A DNA stretch of 64,000 nucleotides from CAVZCK01 sp963798805 (GTDB lineage Bacteria; Pseudomonadota; Alphaproteobacteria; Rhizobiales; Rhodomicrobiaceae). The stretch lies in contig CAWCVC010000015.1 in the NCBI GenBank assembly GCA_963798805.1, forward strand, positions 357,155 through 421,154. The letters run 5' to 3'. Each line of letters starts with the position of its first letter. The stretch's first letter is position 1. The translations under genes and the position numbers were made by a program. The notes under the pieces are model-generated. The model was not told the origin of the DNA. It did not search any database and was given only the letters and a program-made list of their open reading frames with translations. Positions 45,575-53,467 of this stretch are shown piece by piece.

Positions 45575-46288
45575 ATGAACATATGCCTTAAGATCATCTC
45601 CCTGCTGCTCTCCTATCCGACTCAGGAGTTGCTCGACGCCGCGCCGGATCTCAAAGCCGCGCTGGCCGACGACACGCTCACCGGCGAGCGCGAGAAAACG
45701 CTGTTGGGCGCGCTCATCGACGATATCGCCGGCCTCGATCTCTACGACGCGCAGGAGCGCTATGTCTTCCTGTTCGACCGCACCCGCTCGCTGTCGCTGC
45801 ACCTGTTCGAGCACGTCCACGGCGAAAGCCGCGACCGTGGCCAGGCCATGGTCGATCTGATGACCATGTACGAGAATGCCGGTTTTGCGATCGGCGCCAA
45901 GGAGCTGCCGGACTATCTGCCGATGTTTCTGGAATTCCTGTCCACGCGGTCCGAACAGGAAGCCCGCGAGCTTCTCGGCCAGACGGTCCACATCGTCTCG
46001 GCCCTGCGGGAGCGGCTGCGCAAGCGCAAATCCATCTACATCAATGCCTTCCGGGTGCTGGAGGCTATCGCGCGGGGAAAGGCCGACCCGGCTGTCGTAG
46101 CGGAGATCCTGAGGGAGCCTGACGACAATCCCGACGACCTGGAGGCGCTTGACAGGATCTGGGAAGAGGAAGTCGTCACTTTCGGCGGCGGCGCCGGAAA
46201 CAATGCCTGCGGCGTCGACCGTATCCGTACCCAGATCCGCGCCGCCCAGCGCCGGCCGGCCGATCCGGCCGCCAATCCGACCGTTTGA
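45575..46288 (+). CDS. narJ: Nitrate reductase assembly chaperone
   Basis: This 237-residue protein is an all-helical TorD-family chaperone needed to insert the molybdenum cofactor into NarG and attach NarGH to the membrane. Visible family parts are ICLKIISLLLSYPTQELLDA, YVFLFDRTRSLSLHLFEHVH, GESRDRGQAMVDLMTMYENA and ELPDYLPMFLEFLS. AAGGAGA precedes the start. It sits between narH and narI in the normal order. Confidence 0.93.
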   Translation: MNICLKIISLLLSYPTQELLDAAPDLKAALADDTLTGEREKTLLGALIDDIAGLDLYDAQERYVFLFDRTRSLSLHLFEHVHGESRDRGQAMVDLMTMYENAGFAIGAKELPDYLPMFLEFLSTRSEQEARELLGQTVHIVSALRERLRKRKSIYINAFRVLEAIARGKADPAVVAEILREPDDNPDDLEALDRIWEEEVVTFGGGAGNNACGVDRIRTQIRAAQRRPADPAANPTV

Positions 46289-46301
46289 AGGGAGACGCGC
46301 G

Positions 46302-47021
46302 ATGAACTCCCCAATCAATATGCTCGTTTACGGGGTCTACCCTTATATCGCCCTCGCCGTGCTGATCGTGGGAACGGCGATCCGCTACGACCGCGAGCCC
46401 TATAGCTGGCGCTCCGGATCGAGCCAGCTCTTGCGGCGCAAGCAGCTCGTCTGGGGCTCGGTGCTCTTCCATGTCGGCGTGCTGGTGGTGTTTTTCGGCC
46501 ATGTCGTCGGCCTGCTGACGCCGATCTGGATTTTTGAGATGCTCGGCATCAGCCATACCGCCAAGCAGCTCATGGCGATCACCGTCGGCGGCCTTGCCGG
46601 CGCGATGGCGATCGTGGGAGCGACGATGCTCGCGCACCGGCGGCTGTTCGATGCGCGCGTGCGGGCCGCCTCCAGCACGTCCGATACGCTGATCATCATC
46701 CTACTCTGGATCCAGCTTGCTCTTGGCCTGGGAACGATCCCGGTCTCCATGCAGCATCTCGACGGCTATGAGATGGTGAAGTTCATGAGCTGGGCGCAGG
46801 GCATCTTCAGCTTCGATCCTGCCGCGTCGAGTTACGTCATCGATGCGGCGCCGATCTTCAAGATGCATCTCTTCCTTGGGCTGACGATCCTGTTGATCTT
46901 CCCCTTCACCCGCCTCGTCCACATGCTAAGCGCGCCGGTGCGCTATCTCTGGCGCCCGGGCTACCAGGTTGTGCGCGGACGGCAGCGTCCGGCGGCGGCT
47001 TTCCGCCTCCCGGCCGAGTAG
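46302..47021 (+). CDS. narI: Respiratory nitrate reductase gamma subunit (cytochrome b)
   Basis: This 239-residue five-helix membrane protein takes electrons from quinol and binds two b haems. The four His ligands are at about H57 and H67 (SVLFHVGVLVVFFGHVVG) and H189 and H207 (FKMHLFLG, RLVHMLSAP), matching the known enzyme. AAGGGAGA precedes the ATG. It is followed nine bases later by a parvulin gene. Confidence 0.95.
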   Translation: MNSPINMLVYGVYPYIALAVLIVGTAIRYDREPYSWRSGSSQLLRRKQLVWGSVLFHVGVLVVFFGHVVGLLTPIWIFEMLGISHTAKQLMAITVGGLAGAMAIVGATMLAHRRLFDARVRAASSTSDTLIIILLWIQLALGLGTIPVSMQHLDGYEMVKFMSWAQGIFSFDPAASSYVIDAAPIFKMHLFLGLTILLIFPFTRLVHMLSAPVRYLWRPGYQVVRGRQRPAAAFRLPAE

Positions 47022-47030
47022 GGCACGGTC

Positions 47031-47945
47031 ATGGCGACACTATACGAAAACCTTTCGCTGAAACGCGGCGGCGCGTCCCCCACGCAGTCGACTGGATATG
47101 AGGGCTATATCGAACCTGACACGACCGTGCCGCCGAAGGCCCGGCCAGTGCTGAAGGAGATCTCGGTCAACGGTGTACCCATCGCCGAGGCCGACATCCT
47201 CGCCGAAGCACAAAATCATCCCGCCGAGAACCCTGGCGCCGCGCTTATTGCGGCCGCGCGGGCGCTCGTCGTCCGGCGGTTGCTTTTACAGGAGGCGCGG
47301 CGCTTGAATCTGGAGCCTCGCGCCGAAACAAGCGGCGATGGGCGCAGCGAAACCCGCGAGGACGCGGCGATCCGAACCCTGATCGAGCATGACGTCGCCG
47401 TCCCACAGGCAACCGAAAGCGAATGCCGCCGGTTTTATGAGCGCCACCCCGAGCGCTTCCGCTCCGAGACGATCTACGAGGCACGCCATATTCTGATCGC
47501 AGCTCCTCCGGACAACGACGTGAAGCGCGACGCAGGCCGCAGGACGGCGGAGGAACTGATCGAGCGCCTTGCGATATACCCGGACGATTTCAACGCTCTC
47601 GCGACCGAATATTCAGCGTGTCCCTCGCGCGAGCAAGGAGGAAATCTGGGGCAGCTTACGCACGGCTCGACGGTCCCCGAATTTGAGCGTGCTCTTGAGG
47701 GCATGGCCGAAGGCGAGCTGCTTGCCCAGCCGGTGGAAAGCGGCTTCGGCTTTCACGTCATCCTGCTCGAACGGAAGATCGCAGGCGCGCAATTGCCTTT
47801 CGAGCACGTCAAAGATCGCATTGCGGCGTGGCTCGAGGCCGCGAGCTGGTCGAAGGCAGTCGCGCAATATATCGCCATCCTCGCCGGACGTGCCGAGATT
47901 TTCGGCATCGATATAGCGCTCGCAAAGGAACCGCTCATTCCATAA
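47031..47945 (+). CDS. Parvulin-type peptidyl-prolyl isomerase at the end of the nar operon
   Basis: This 304-residue protein has no signal peptide. A helical region (about 40-130, including ALVVRRLLLQEARRLNLEP) is followed by a PpiC/rotamase domain: YEARHILIAAPPDNDVKRDA, ACPSREQGGNLGQLTHGSTV and PVESGFGFHVILLERK. It resembles NifM-like cytoplasmic isomerases. Such genes follow narI in several denitrifiers and probably help fold a nitrate reductase subunit. That role is inferred from position. Confidence 0.88.
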   Translation: MATLYENLSLKRGGASPTQSTGYEGYIEPDTTVPPKARPVLKEISVNGVPIAEADILAEAQNHPAENPGAALIAAARALVVRRLLLQEARRLNLEPRAETSGDGRSETREDAAIRTLIEHDVAVPQATESECRRFYERHPERFRSETIYEARHILIAAPPDNDVKRDAGRRTAEELIERLAIYPDDFNALATEYSACPSREQGGNLGQLTHGSTVPEFERALEGMAEGELLAQPVESGFGFHVILLERKIAGAQLPFEHVKDRIAAWLEAASWSKAVAQYIAILAGRAEIFGIDIALAKEPLIP

Positions 47946-48348
47946 GCGTGGAGTTTCGAAGGTCAGGGTTTGCTCAAAGAGCCACGGATCCAATGGCCAG
48001 CTCCAACGGCTTCGGAAGGCCAGTCTTCTATGAAAGAATGGCGCCCCGTAGGGGCTTCGCTTTGGGCAGTTAAGTACCAGCCGTGTAACACTTTTTCGGG
48101 TTCGCTAACGGCTCACCCATGAGCCTAACCCTGAGCATGTACCATGGCATCAAATCGTGGCCTTACTGAGGTAGTTGAGACATGGCGCAATCGTCATCCG
48201 GCCCGGATTTGCGCGCGCTCGGCCATCACACGCTGCGGCGCCCGCGCGCGAGACATGGGCATGGTTGATTGCGCCTTGGGCAGTCGTGGCGTGGCTCGTG
48301 CTGTGAAGCCGGCTAGAACCGCGTAGGCATCCACCGCGAGCCTGCAGC
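47946..48348. other. Gap between the nar operon and the mobile island
   Basis: Only short unconvincing frames are seen. The nar operon should terminate early in this stretch; a weak hairpin near 48030-48060 (GCGCCCCGTAGGGGC) is the best candidate. No tRNA or attachment-site repeat matching 63864-64000 was found. Confidence 0.4.
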
Positions 48349-48783
48349 TCATTGGCCGCCACCAATTTTCAATCGCTTAGGCCGCATTCGTCCGCAAATA
48401 TGAAGAGTTAGGCAAAGCTGGCGGCCTCTGGCGCTTCGCCAGCTCCAGTCAAATTTGTTCTCTTCGGAAAATTCGAGCGTGTGGCGTTTCCCTGGTTCGA
48501 TTGTAAACGGCCCCGTGCCCCACTCCGGGGTGGCGTCTTTTTTCTTTCCTTGCAAATTGAAAAGATTTGGCTCCCAAGCAAGCGACCAATGCGAAACCAA
48601 AAGCGGCGCTTTAGAAAGATTCGTGAGCGTTATCGTATGCGGCAAATCGATATTGTTGTCGCCGTTAAAGCAATAGCTCGTGTGGATTTGAAGCCGTCTA
48701 CCCCAAAATCGTGTAATAGCGAGAACCGTTGAAAGCACGGCCCCCCAAGATGCCGCAATTGATTGTATTAGTTCGCCATCCAC
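48349..48783 (-). CDS. Small hypothetical protein with an N-terminal membrane helix
   Basis: This 144-residue protein begins MDGELIQSIAASWGAVLSTV, a likely membrane anchor. It continues with a beta-rich part (DLPHTITLTNLSKAPLLVSH, GTGPFTIEPGKRHTLEFSEE). The base composition is lower in GC than the nar genes, suggesting transfer. I do not recognise a family. It is the last of four same-strand small genes beginning with the Panacea gene, though an 85-base gap separates it from the next. Confidence 0.6.
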   Translation of the reverse strand: MDGELIQSIAASWGAVLSTVLAITRFWGRRLQIHTSYCFNGDNNIDLPHTITLTNLSKAPLLVSHWSLAWEPNLFNLQGKKKDATPEWGTGPFTIEPGKRHTLEFSEENKFDWSWRSARGRQLCLTLHICGRMRPKRLKIGGGQ

Positions 48784-48868
48784 GGTCGCTTAGACCCAAT
48801 CAAAGGTTGTGGCGCCTAATTTGCGCTGCCACCGGTAAATGATTGCTGCAAGCTTGCCGGGCTCCGCA

Positions 48869-49237
48869 CTATAGGAGCGTTCCGGTTGTTCCTGTCGCTC
48901 GCGCCCTCGTCTCCGCTCGGCGCTCTTCGGAAACGTCGCGCCAGATTTCGTATGTCGTACGAACCATCTGATCTAGTTCTGCAAAGCTGAACAATTCGAC
49001 CCCTTCATCGGTGAATAGCGTCGGCACACGCGTGCCATCAGGTTTCGCCGGAAACTGAAATATACCGAGGCGGACGGCTGCAAAGTCCGGGTTCGCCGTA
49101 CGGATGTGCTCGTGCATGACCGAGAACGCGAACCGTCTTCCAGACGCGGTGAGCTGCTTTCGTGAGCGGCGTGGATCAAAAAAAGGGACCATCGGAGCCC
49201 CGTCAACCGCCAGAATCGCAGAATGCCAATAAGTCAC
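48869..49237 (-). CDS. Hypothetical protein downstream of the Panacea gene
   Basis: From GTG 49237 the protein has 122 residues, beginning MTYWHSAILAVDGAPMVPFF and ending in an Arg-rich tail (SEERRAETRARATGTTGTLL). The middle (SGRRFAFSVMHEHIRTANPD, VELFSFAELDQMVRTTYEIW) has a natural composition. It starts 8 bases after the stop of the preceding small ORF and probably belongs to the same unit. The family is unknown. Confidence 0.6.
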   Translation of the reverse strand: MTYWHSAILAVDGAPMVPFFDPRRSRKQLTASGRRFAFSVMHEHIRTANPDFAAVRLGIFQFPAKPDGTRVPTLFTDEGVELFSFAELDQMVRTTYEIWRDVSEERRAETRARATGTTGTLL

Positions 49238-49245
49238 CCTTCGAC

Positions 49246-49539
49246 CTATGCCAATGGGAAAGCCGTAAAATTCGTGTTTCCGTCCCCGGAGCCGGTCTTA
49301 TCGATGTAATCGTATAGCGCCTGTCCCACTGCGAGATTGGCATCTGTTTGGGCTTCGCTCTTCGAATTATCGGATATTGTCCATGCAAGTTGCTCCCACG
49401 GCACACGAGGCAATGCGCCGAATAAGTCCGTGCCGAGATGGAGAATATCGGAGAGACATTGGCGAAACGGCTGATAGGTGAATGCCGGCCCGGCCTCTTT
49501 GAAACGCTCAAGCTCGCGGCGGCAAGCCGCGCCAAATCA
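49246..49539 (-). CDS. Small ORF beside the Panacea gene, start unclear
   Basis: A clean frame of about 95 codons, too lacking in starts to be called by usual rules, reads ERFKEAGPAFTYQPFRQCLS, then GTDLFGALPRVPWEQLAWTI, SDNSKSEAQTDANLAVGQAL and YDYIDKTGSGDGNTNF, with a TAG at 49246-49248. It follows the Panacea stop by only a few bases. No ATG or GTG opens it. The neighbouring frame has LARLAAAS from a TTG, so a one-base shift near 49510 may have split the gene. It is the expected position for a toxin partner. Confidence 0.5.
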
Positions 49540-49542
49540 GTT

Positions 49543-50097
49543 TCAGGCAAGCGGCGAATCTTCGCTGGACTGTCTAAAATCAATCTGAATATCTCCGATA
49601 ATCACTTTGTGATGCTCAAATCGTTCGAAAATCACATTGTCCGGGATTCGTAAACCTAAGGCCACGGAGTGCCGTCCCTTATCAACAATGTGCCTCCAAG
49701 GTGCGTCTTTTGCGTGAGAGATAGCAACAAGGTCCCAGTCAGAAAGGCCACCAATGGAAATCATGACGCGAGCGACGATAGCGCGTGCCTCGTCCGCATC
49801 CGGTTGCGGAATGTCTTGCGTTGCTCCCGATAGTATATCAACTCGTTGAGCGCGTCTGCGGATAGGCTCTTTCCCCACATCCCGAAAGGCCGCATAGACC
49901 GCCGGATGAACCGGCCCGAATCGCCATGCTTCAAAATGACCGAGCACAAGCGGGCGCCCGAATTGGCGAAGGAATAGACCGTGCGCGAAATATAGAAGCT
50001 TCTGAAGTGCGATGTGCGTCACCGACCTGGACCTCTCATCGCCAGCATCGAGAATCATGTTTGCGATTGCTCGCGGGTCATAAGGCGGTTCGGACAT
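49543..50097 (-). CDS. Panacea (DUF4065) domain protein, probable antitoxin
   Basis: From ATG 50097 (MSEPPYDPRAIANMILDAGD) the protein has 184 residues; a longer frame starts at 50130. It shows the Panacea pattern: RSVTHIALQKLLYFAHGLFL, then LGHFEAWRFGPVHPAVYAAF and LSDWDLVAISHAKDAPWRHI. Panacea proteins of this size are antitoxins paired with diverse toxins, or relatives of the ClpX adaptor SocA. It heads a minus-strand group of small genes inside the low-GC cargo, which fits a toxin-antitoxin or defence cassette. Confidence 0.82.
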   Translation of the reverse strand: MSEPPYDPRAIANMILDAGDERSRSVTHIALQKLLYFAHGLFLRQFGRPLVLGHFEAWRFGPVHPAVYAAFRDVGKEPIRRRAQRVDILSGATQDIPQPDADEARAIVARVMISIGGLSDWDLVAISHAKDAPWRHIVDKGRHSVALGLRIPDNVIFERFEHHKVIIGDIQIDFRQSSEDSPLA

Positions 50098-50308
50098 ACC
50101 GGCTCTCACGCGTGGGCATTGATTCGACATGCTACTTTGTTCACGCGCTCACATCCATGATGGGCAGAAAAGCCTCCACAGCCATGCAGGGCTGCAATAA
50201 GCTGGCCTGCATCACAAGGTCCGTGCTGAATGTGCCACTTTTTCCACAGTTCACCACGCCGACAATTAAAATTCGCCAACAATTCGAACGATCGCCGGCC
50301 CGGCAATC

Positions 50309-50314
50309 TATAAT
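50309..50314 (+). promoter_or_regulatory. Possible -10 box for the small basic protein gene
   Basis: TATAAT lies 76 bases upstream of the ATG at 50390. No good -35 box was found at the right distance, so this is tentative. Confidence 0.3.
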
Positions 50315-50389
50315 GCTCAGGCTTGCCCACCTCCGACTCGGACGCGCCTCTAACGGCGGGTGTCGTCCCGGGAAGGGAGGTGATGCGAT

Positions 50390-50515
50390 ATGGCAGGCAA
50401 ACGTGGGCGTGATGCCCGGACCGGAAAGTTCATTCCGGTTAAGGTCGCGCAACGGCGGAAAGCTACCGCTATTGTCGAGACCGTGAAGCCGAAGAAGGGA
50501 AAGCGTAAGCGCTAA
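50390..50515 (+). CDS. 41-residue basic protein with a very strong ribosome site
   Basis: ATG 50390 reads MAGKRGRDARTGKFIPVKVA, then QRRKATAIVETVKPKKGKRK R and TAA. AGGGAGGTGAT lies five bases before the start, a near-perfect Shine-Dalgarno. The short 'GRDARTGKFIPVKxAxRR' opening followed by a Lys-rich tail recurs in small proteins of unknown function in alphaproteobacterial and phage DNA; it may bind nucleic acid. A hairpin follows 20 bases after the stop. Confidence 0.75.
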   Translation: MAGKRGRDARTGKFIPVKVAQRRKATAIVETVKPKKGKRKR

Positions 50516-50534
50516 CCTAAACTCGGCTTCTACA

Positions 50535-50570
50535 GGGCGGCCGGGACTCCCGCGTCTCGGTCGGCCGCCT
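50535..50570 (+). terminator. GC-rich hairpin after the small basic protein
   Basis: GGCGGCCG (50536-50543) pairs with CGGCCGCC (50562-50569) around an 18-base loop, followed by TATTGTT. This is a plausible intrinsic terminator for the 50390 gene. Confidence 0.6.
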
Positions 50571-50671
50571 ATTGTTGCGAGTTCCCCTTAAAAGAAATCG
50601 AACCACTTGTTCCACAATACAAGTTTTGACGCTGATAGTCGTCCCTGGGCGACGAGATACGGAAAGAAATT

Positions 50672-52065
50672 ATGTTGTCGCTGGTGGATGCTGATATTGA
50701 AAAGTTCTTCGGAGCAATCGAACCGATCATAGCGGCGTATGATCGCCAGACTTTCAGCTATGTTGCGATAAGATCTTCAGAAAAATTCGAACTTCGTGGC
50801 GCAAACCTTACGTTAGGTATTGGGCCATCTCCAATTCCATTCTGTCATTTTGAAAGCGCGAATGTGAGAGCGGGGCAGTATCGATTAAATGAATTGGCGG
50901 CAAGCCCACGCGAGTTACTAAGCAGGTTAGTTTCCGGCCCCCTTAATACACCACACGGGGAATTGGTTTTTCCAAGTCTCACGCAAGGACGGTACAGTTC
51001 ATCATTCATACCCTTTAATCGGCCGGAGCTTGACCAGCAATCCCGAGTGAACGTGCTTACCATCGTGGGCGGCCCGGCTCCTGCGATTGGTGGCATTGAG
51101 CAGACCAAATTGGATTGGGAACTAAAAGCAGCCGCGGAGCCATATGACTCGCTTCAGGAACTTATGCTTGCATTCCAGTGCTATGACTCGGCCCTTCAAC
51201 AGTCTGTATACACAGTTGTTGTGGCTCATCATGTTGCTGTTGTGGATCTTTCCGTAGCGGCAGCTGGCGAGACGGTCAGCCCCAAGATTCTCTTGGCCAA
51301 TGGGTTGTCGCCCGATAAAGCCCAGCTTGGTTATCGCGTTTATGGCAATGGACGTGTCGTGAAGCGGGGCCGAACTTCTGGAATCGACATGAAATGGTCG
51401 CCGAAGGACGAGATTGTCAAACAGGGTGAATTTGAAATGCAGGTTCCAGGCGGCGCGGTAGTTCACTGCGTAGCAAGTTACGACGGCATGGCACAGCACT
51501 TCGGATGGCTCATCGATCCCGTGAACGCCCAGAATCCCAAGCGTGCGATATATACCGAGTTCGATGCGAACATGGAGGTGCTACAAGATTTGCTTGCTGG
51601 CCAGAAGAAAGGAGACGCGGCAGGTGATTTTGAGACCGGTGTCAGATGGCTGCTTTGGATGCTTGGGTTTAGCGTTGCGGACTTGGGCGGTAATAAGAGA
51701 ACGCGAGACGCGCCCGATCTGATCGCTATCACGCCCAACGGCCACGTCGCAGTAATCGAGTGCACTATCGGAATGCTCAAGGGGATAACAAGCTGTCCAA
51801 GCTGCAAGCTCGAACGGCTGAAGTTCGGCGGCGCCTTCAACAATCAGGAAACGGACTCTCGCGCGTCCTGCCGGTGATTGCTACTACTAAGACTCGCGCT
51901 GACGTTGAGGCGGATGCAGAGCAAGCTGAGAAATCGGGGATATGTGTGCTCACTCGCGAAAACCTGGATAACTTGGTCGGTCGGACGCACCCTCTCGCAA
52001 ACGCCGATGCCCTTTACGCTGAGGCTGAGCAAACAGTGGCCGGGAGCGAAGCGCCGATTGTCTGA
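50672..52065 (+). pseudogene. Nuclease-like protein gene with a frameshift at a G run
   Basis: The first frame runs from MLSLVDADIEKFFGAIEPII to 51877. Near 51779-51784 the reading should switch back one base (AAG GGG | GAT AAC) to give LKGDNKLSKLQARTAEVRRR and end VAGSEAPIV at 52065, about 464 residues in all. Around the junction is a restriction-endonuclease-like core: GVRWLLWMLGFSVADLGGNK, TRDAPDLIAITPNGHVAVIE CT, then the helix KLSKLQARTAEV. That gives D and E of a PD-(D/E)xK site, with T in place of K. The 300-residue N-terminal part is unrecognised. It may be a defence nuclease. Confidence 0.6.
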
Positions 52066-52456
52066 TTTGGCCATCGGCAACGGTCATAGGGACGTATCAA
52101 ATCAAGCTCGAATGTGACATTCCGCACATAATACACGGTGCTGGATGTGAGAATTGTCACAGACGGATAGTGCGGAACACGGCTGGCGGGCTGGCGTTGT
52201 GAACTGTTTTGGAGTATTCATCTGGTTAGAGTCGGCACTCCGAAATCGCCCCTATAGTATATAGTCTGGCTGAGGACCCAAAGTCAGGCATAACCTGCTT
52301 TAATTGTGAAATTTGTTCTTTATCTATAGTTCGTGTATGCCACGACGTTAGCTCGTGGCGGCTGGGATGCCGGAACAATATTTGGATAGGGCAAGAGCAT
52401 TTCAGCCGCTATAGTCCAACGAGGCGCACAAGAAGCATCAGTCGCCCTATACCACG
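52066..52456. other. Gap without a recognisable gene
   Basis: The sequence is AT-richer than its surroundings (for example CCTATAGTATATAGTC near 52252-52267). No frame of natural composition was found. Part of it is probably the degraded body of the IS1-like element whose tail follows. Confidence 0.4.
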
Positions 52457-52640
52457 CACATGCCAATGCGTCGGTTTGCGCGACTGACGAATGCATCCTT
52501 AAAGAAGTTCAAGAATCATTGCAATGCCTCGACTTTATACTTTATTTGTTACAACTTCATCCGCATCCACAAGACGCTGCGTGTAACGCCTGCTATGGCG
52601 GCCGGGCTGACGGATCGGCCTTGGTCCGGGAGGCGTGTTC
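52457..52640 (+). pseudogene. IS1-like transposase, C-terminal remnant
   Basis: The frame reads THMPMRRFARLTNASLKKFK, then TLYFICYNFIRIHKTLRVTP and AMAAGLTDR. This closely follows the C-terminal text of IS1-type transposases common in Rhizobiales (xMRRFTRLTNAFSKK...YNFxRIHKTLRVTPAMAAG). The first 150 or so residues are missing or unrecognisable, and codons have drifted. Confidence 0.65.
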
Positions 52641-52720
52641 GTGCTGATCGATGCGGCATATCCGCGAAGAATGCGCGGTCCCTTTAAAAAGTGCGAGGCC
52701 GCTTAGAATGATGCCCAGCT

Positions 52721-53125
52721 ATGCCAATCGAACTTGGTCAATTGCACAACCTTATGTTGGGATATTCCGATCCCTTACAAATTGGCGCTTTGCCGGCGGC
52801 GGTCATTGAACGGCTCGGCTGGAAATTACCTTTCGTTTATCTATCAAGAGCCACCTGCGAAAAAATCGCCGTGAAGCACAAGCTCAAGATTGAAGAATTC
52901 CTCCATCTGCCCTTCGCGATACAGCGAGGATCTATCTTCATCCAGCCTGATCGCAACGCTTCAATCGTTGCGATATATACAAATCCCGATTGCAATAAAC
53001 GGTATATCGTTGGGATGAAGCCCGCATCAAAAGCGTGCGAAATATGGATCAGCACATATCATCGCACGCATAAACGACAGCTCAGACGGCTTATTCAAAA
53101 AAGCCGAAATGATCAAATGTCATGA
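52721..53125 (+). CDS. Small hypothetical protein, possibly a nuclease-toxin-like fold
   Basis: This 134-residue protein starts MPIELGQLHNLMLGYSDPLQ. Its C-terminal half (YLSRATCEKIAVKHKLKIEE, RGSIFIQPDRNASIVAIYTN, KRYIVGMKPASKACEIWIST then YHRTHKRQLRRL) has the strand pattern and basic helix seen in BECR-type RNase toxins and PBECR domains. That similarity is by eye only. The gene is lower in GC than the chromosome. There is no antitoxin-like partner directly adjacent. A hairpin follows the stop. Confidence 0.5.
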   Translation: MPIELGQLHNLMLGYSDPLQIGALPAAVIERLGWKLPFVYLSRATCEKIAVKHKLKIEEFLHLPFAIQRGSIFIQPDRNASIVAIYTNPDCNKRYIVGMKPASKACEIWISTYHRTHKRQLRRLIQKSRNDQMS

Positions 53126-53132
53126 TTAGGCA

Positions 53133-53162
53133 GGCGAGCGCCACAGGGCGGTAGCGCTCGCC
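53133..53162 (+). terminator. Hairpin after the 52721 gene
   Basis: GGCGAGCGC (53133-53141) pairs with GCGCTCGCC (53154-53162) around a 12-base loop, nine bases beyond the stop. The following ATTCTCG lacks a T-run, so termination efficiency is uncertain. From 53163 to 53390 I see no gene. Confidence 0.55.
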
Positions 53163-53467
53163 ATTCTCGAATGAGGTGAGGCCTGCCATGAACCTCACAA
53201 AGCACGCCCGCTTCGCTTGCCCTAAAAACTCTTTGAAACGGTGTTACGGCCGGCAGAATTTCACCGTGTCACTCATTCGAGTTGAATTAACGCTATAAGA
53301 CTCAAATCCTCAACGCCAGGTTATTACGTCGATTTGAACCGCTTTTCGTTCGAATATGTGGCTTTATTTACGACCCTTGGATACGACTAACAGGATGTTG
53401 AAAAAGCCGCTCGCCGTGGCGGGACGATCATGATTCATTTGCCCCGAACAGATTCGGAGGATTGAGC

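Noticed and set aside
50141..50452. 103-codon minus-strand frame upstream of the Panacea gene
   Set aside because: It is opposite the strongly signalled 41-residue gene and has a low-complexity, unnatural sequence.
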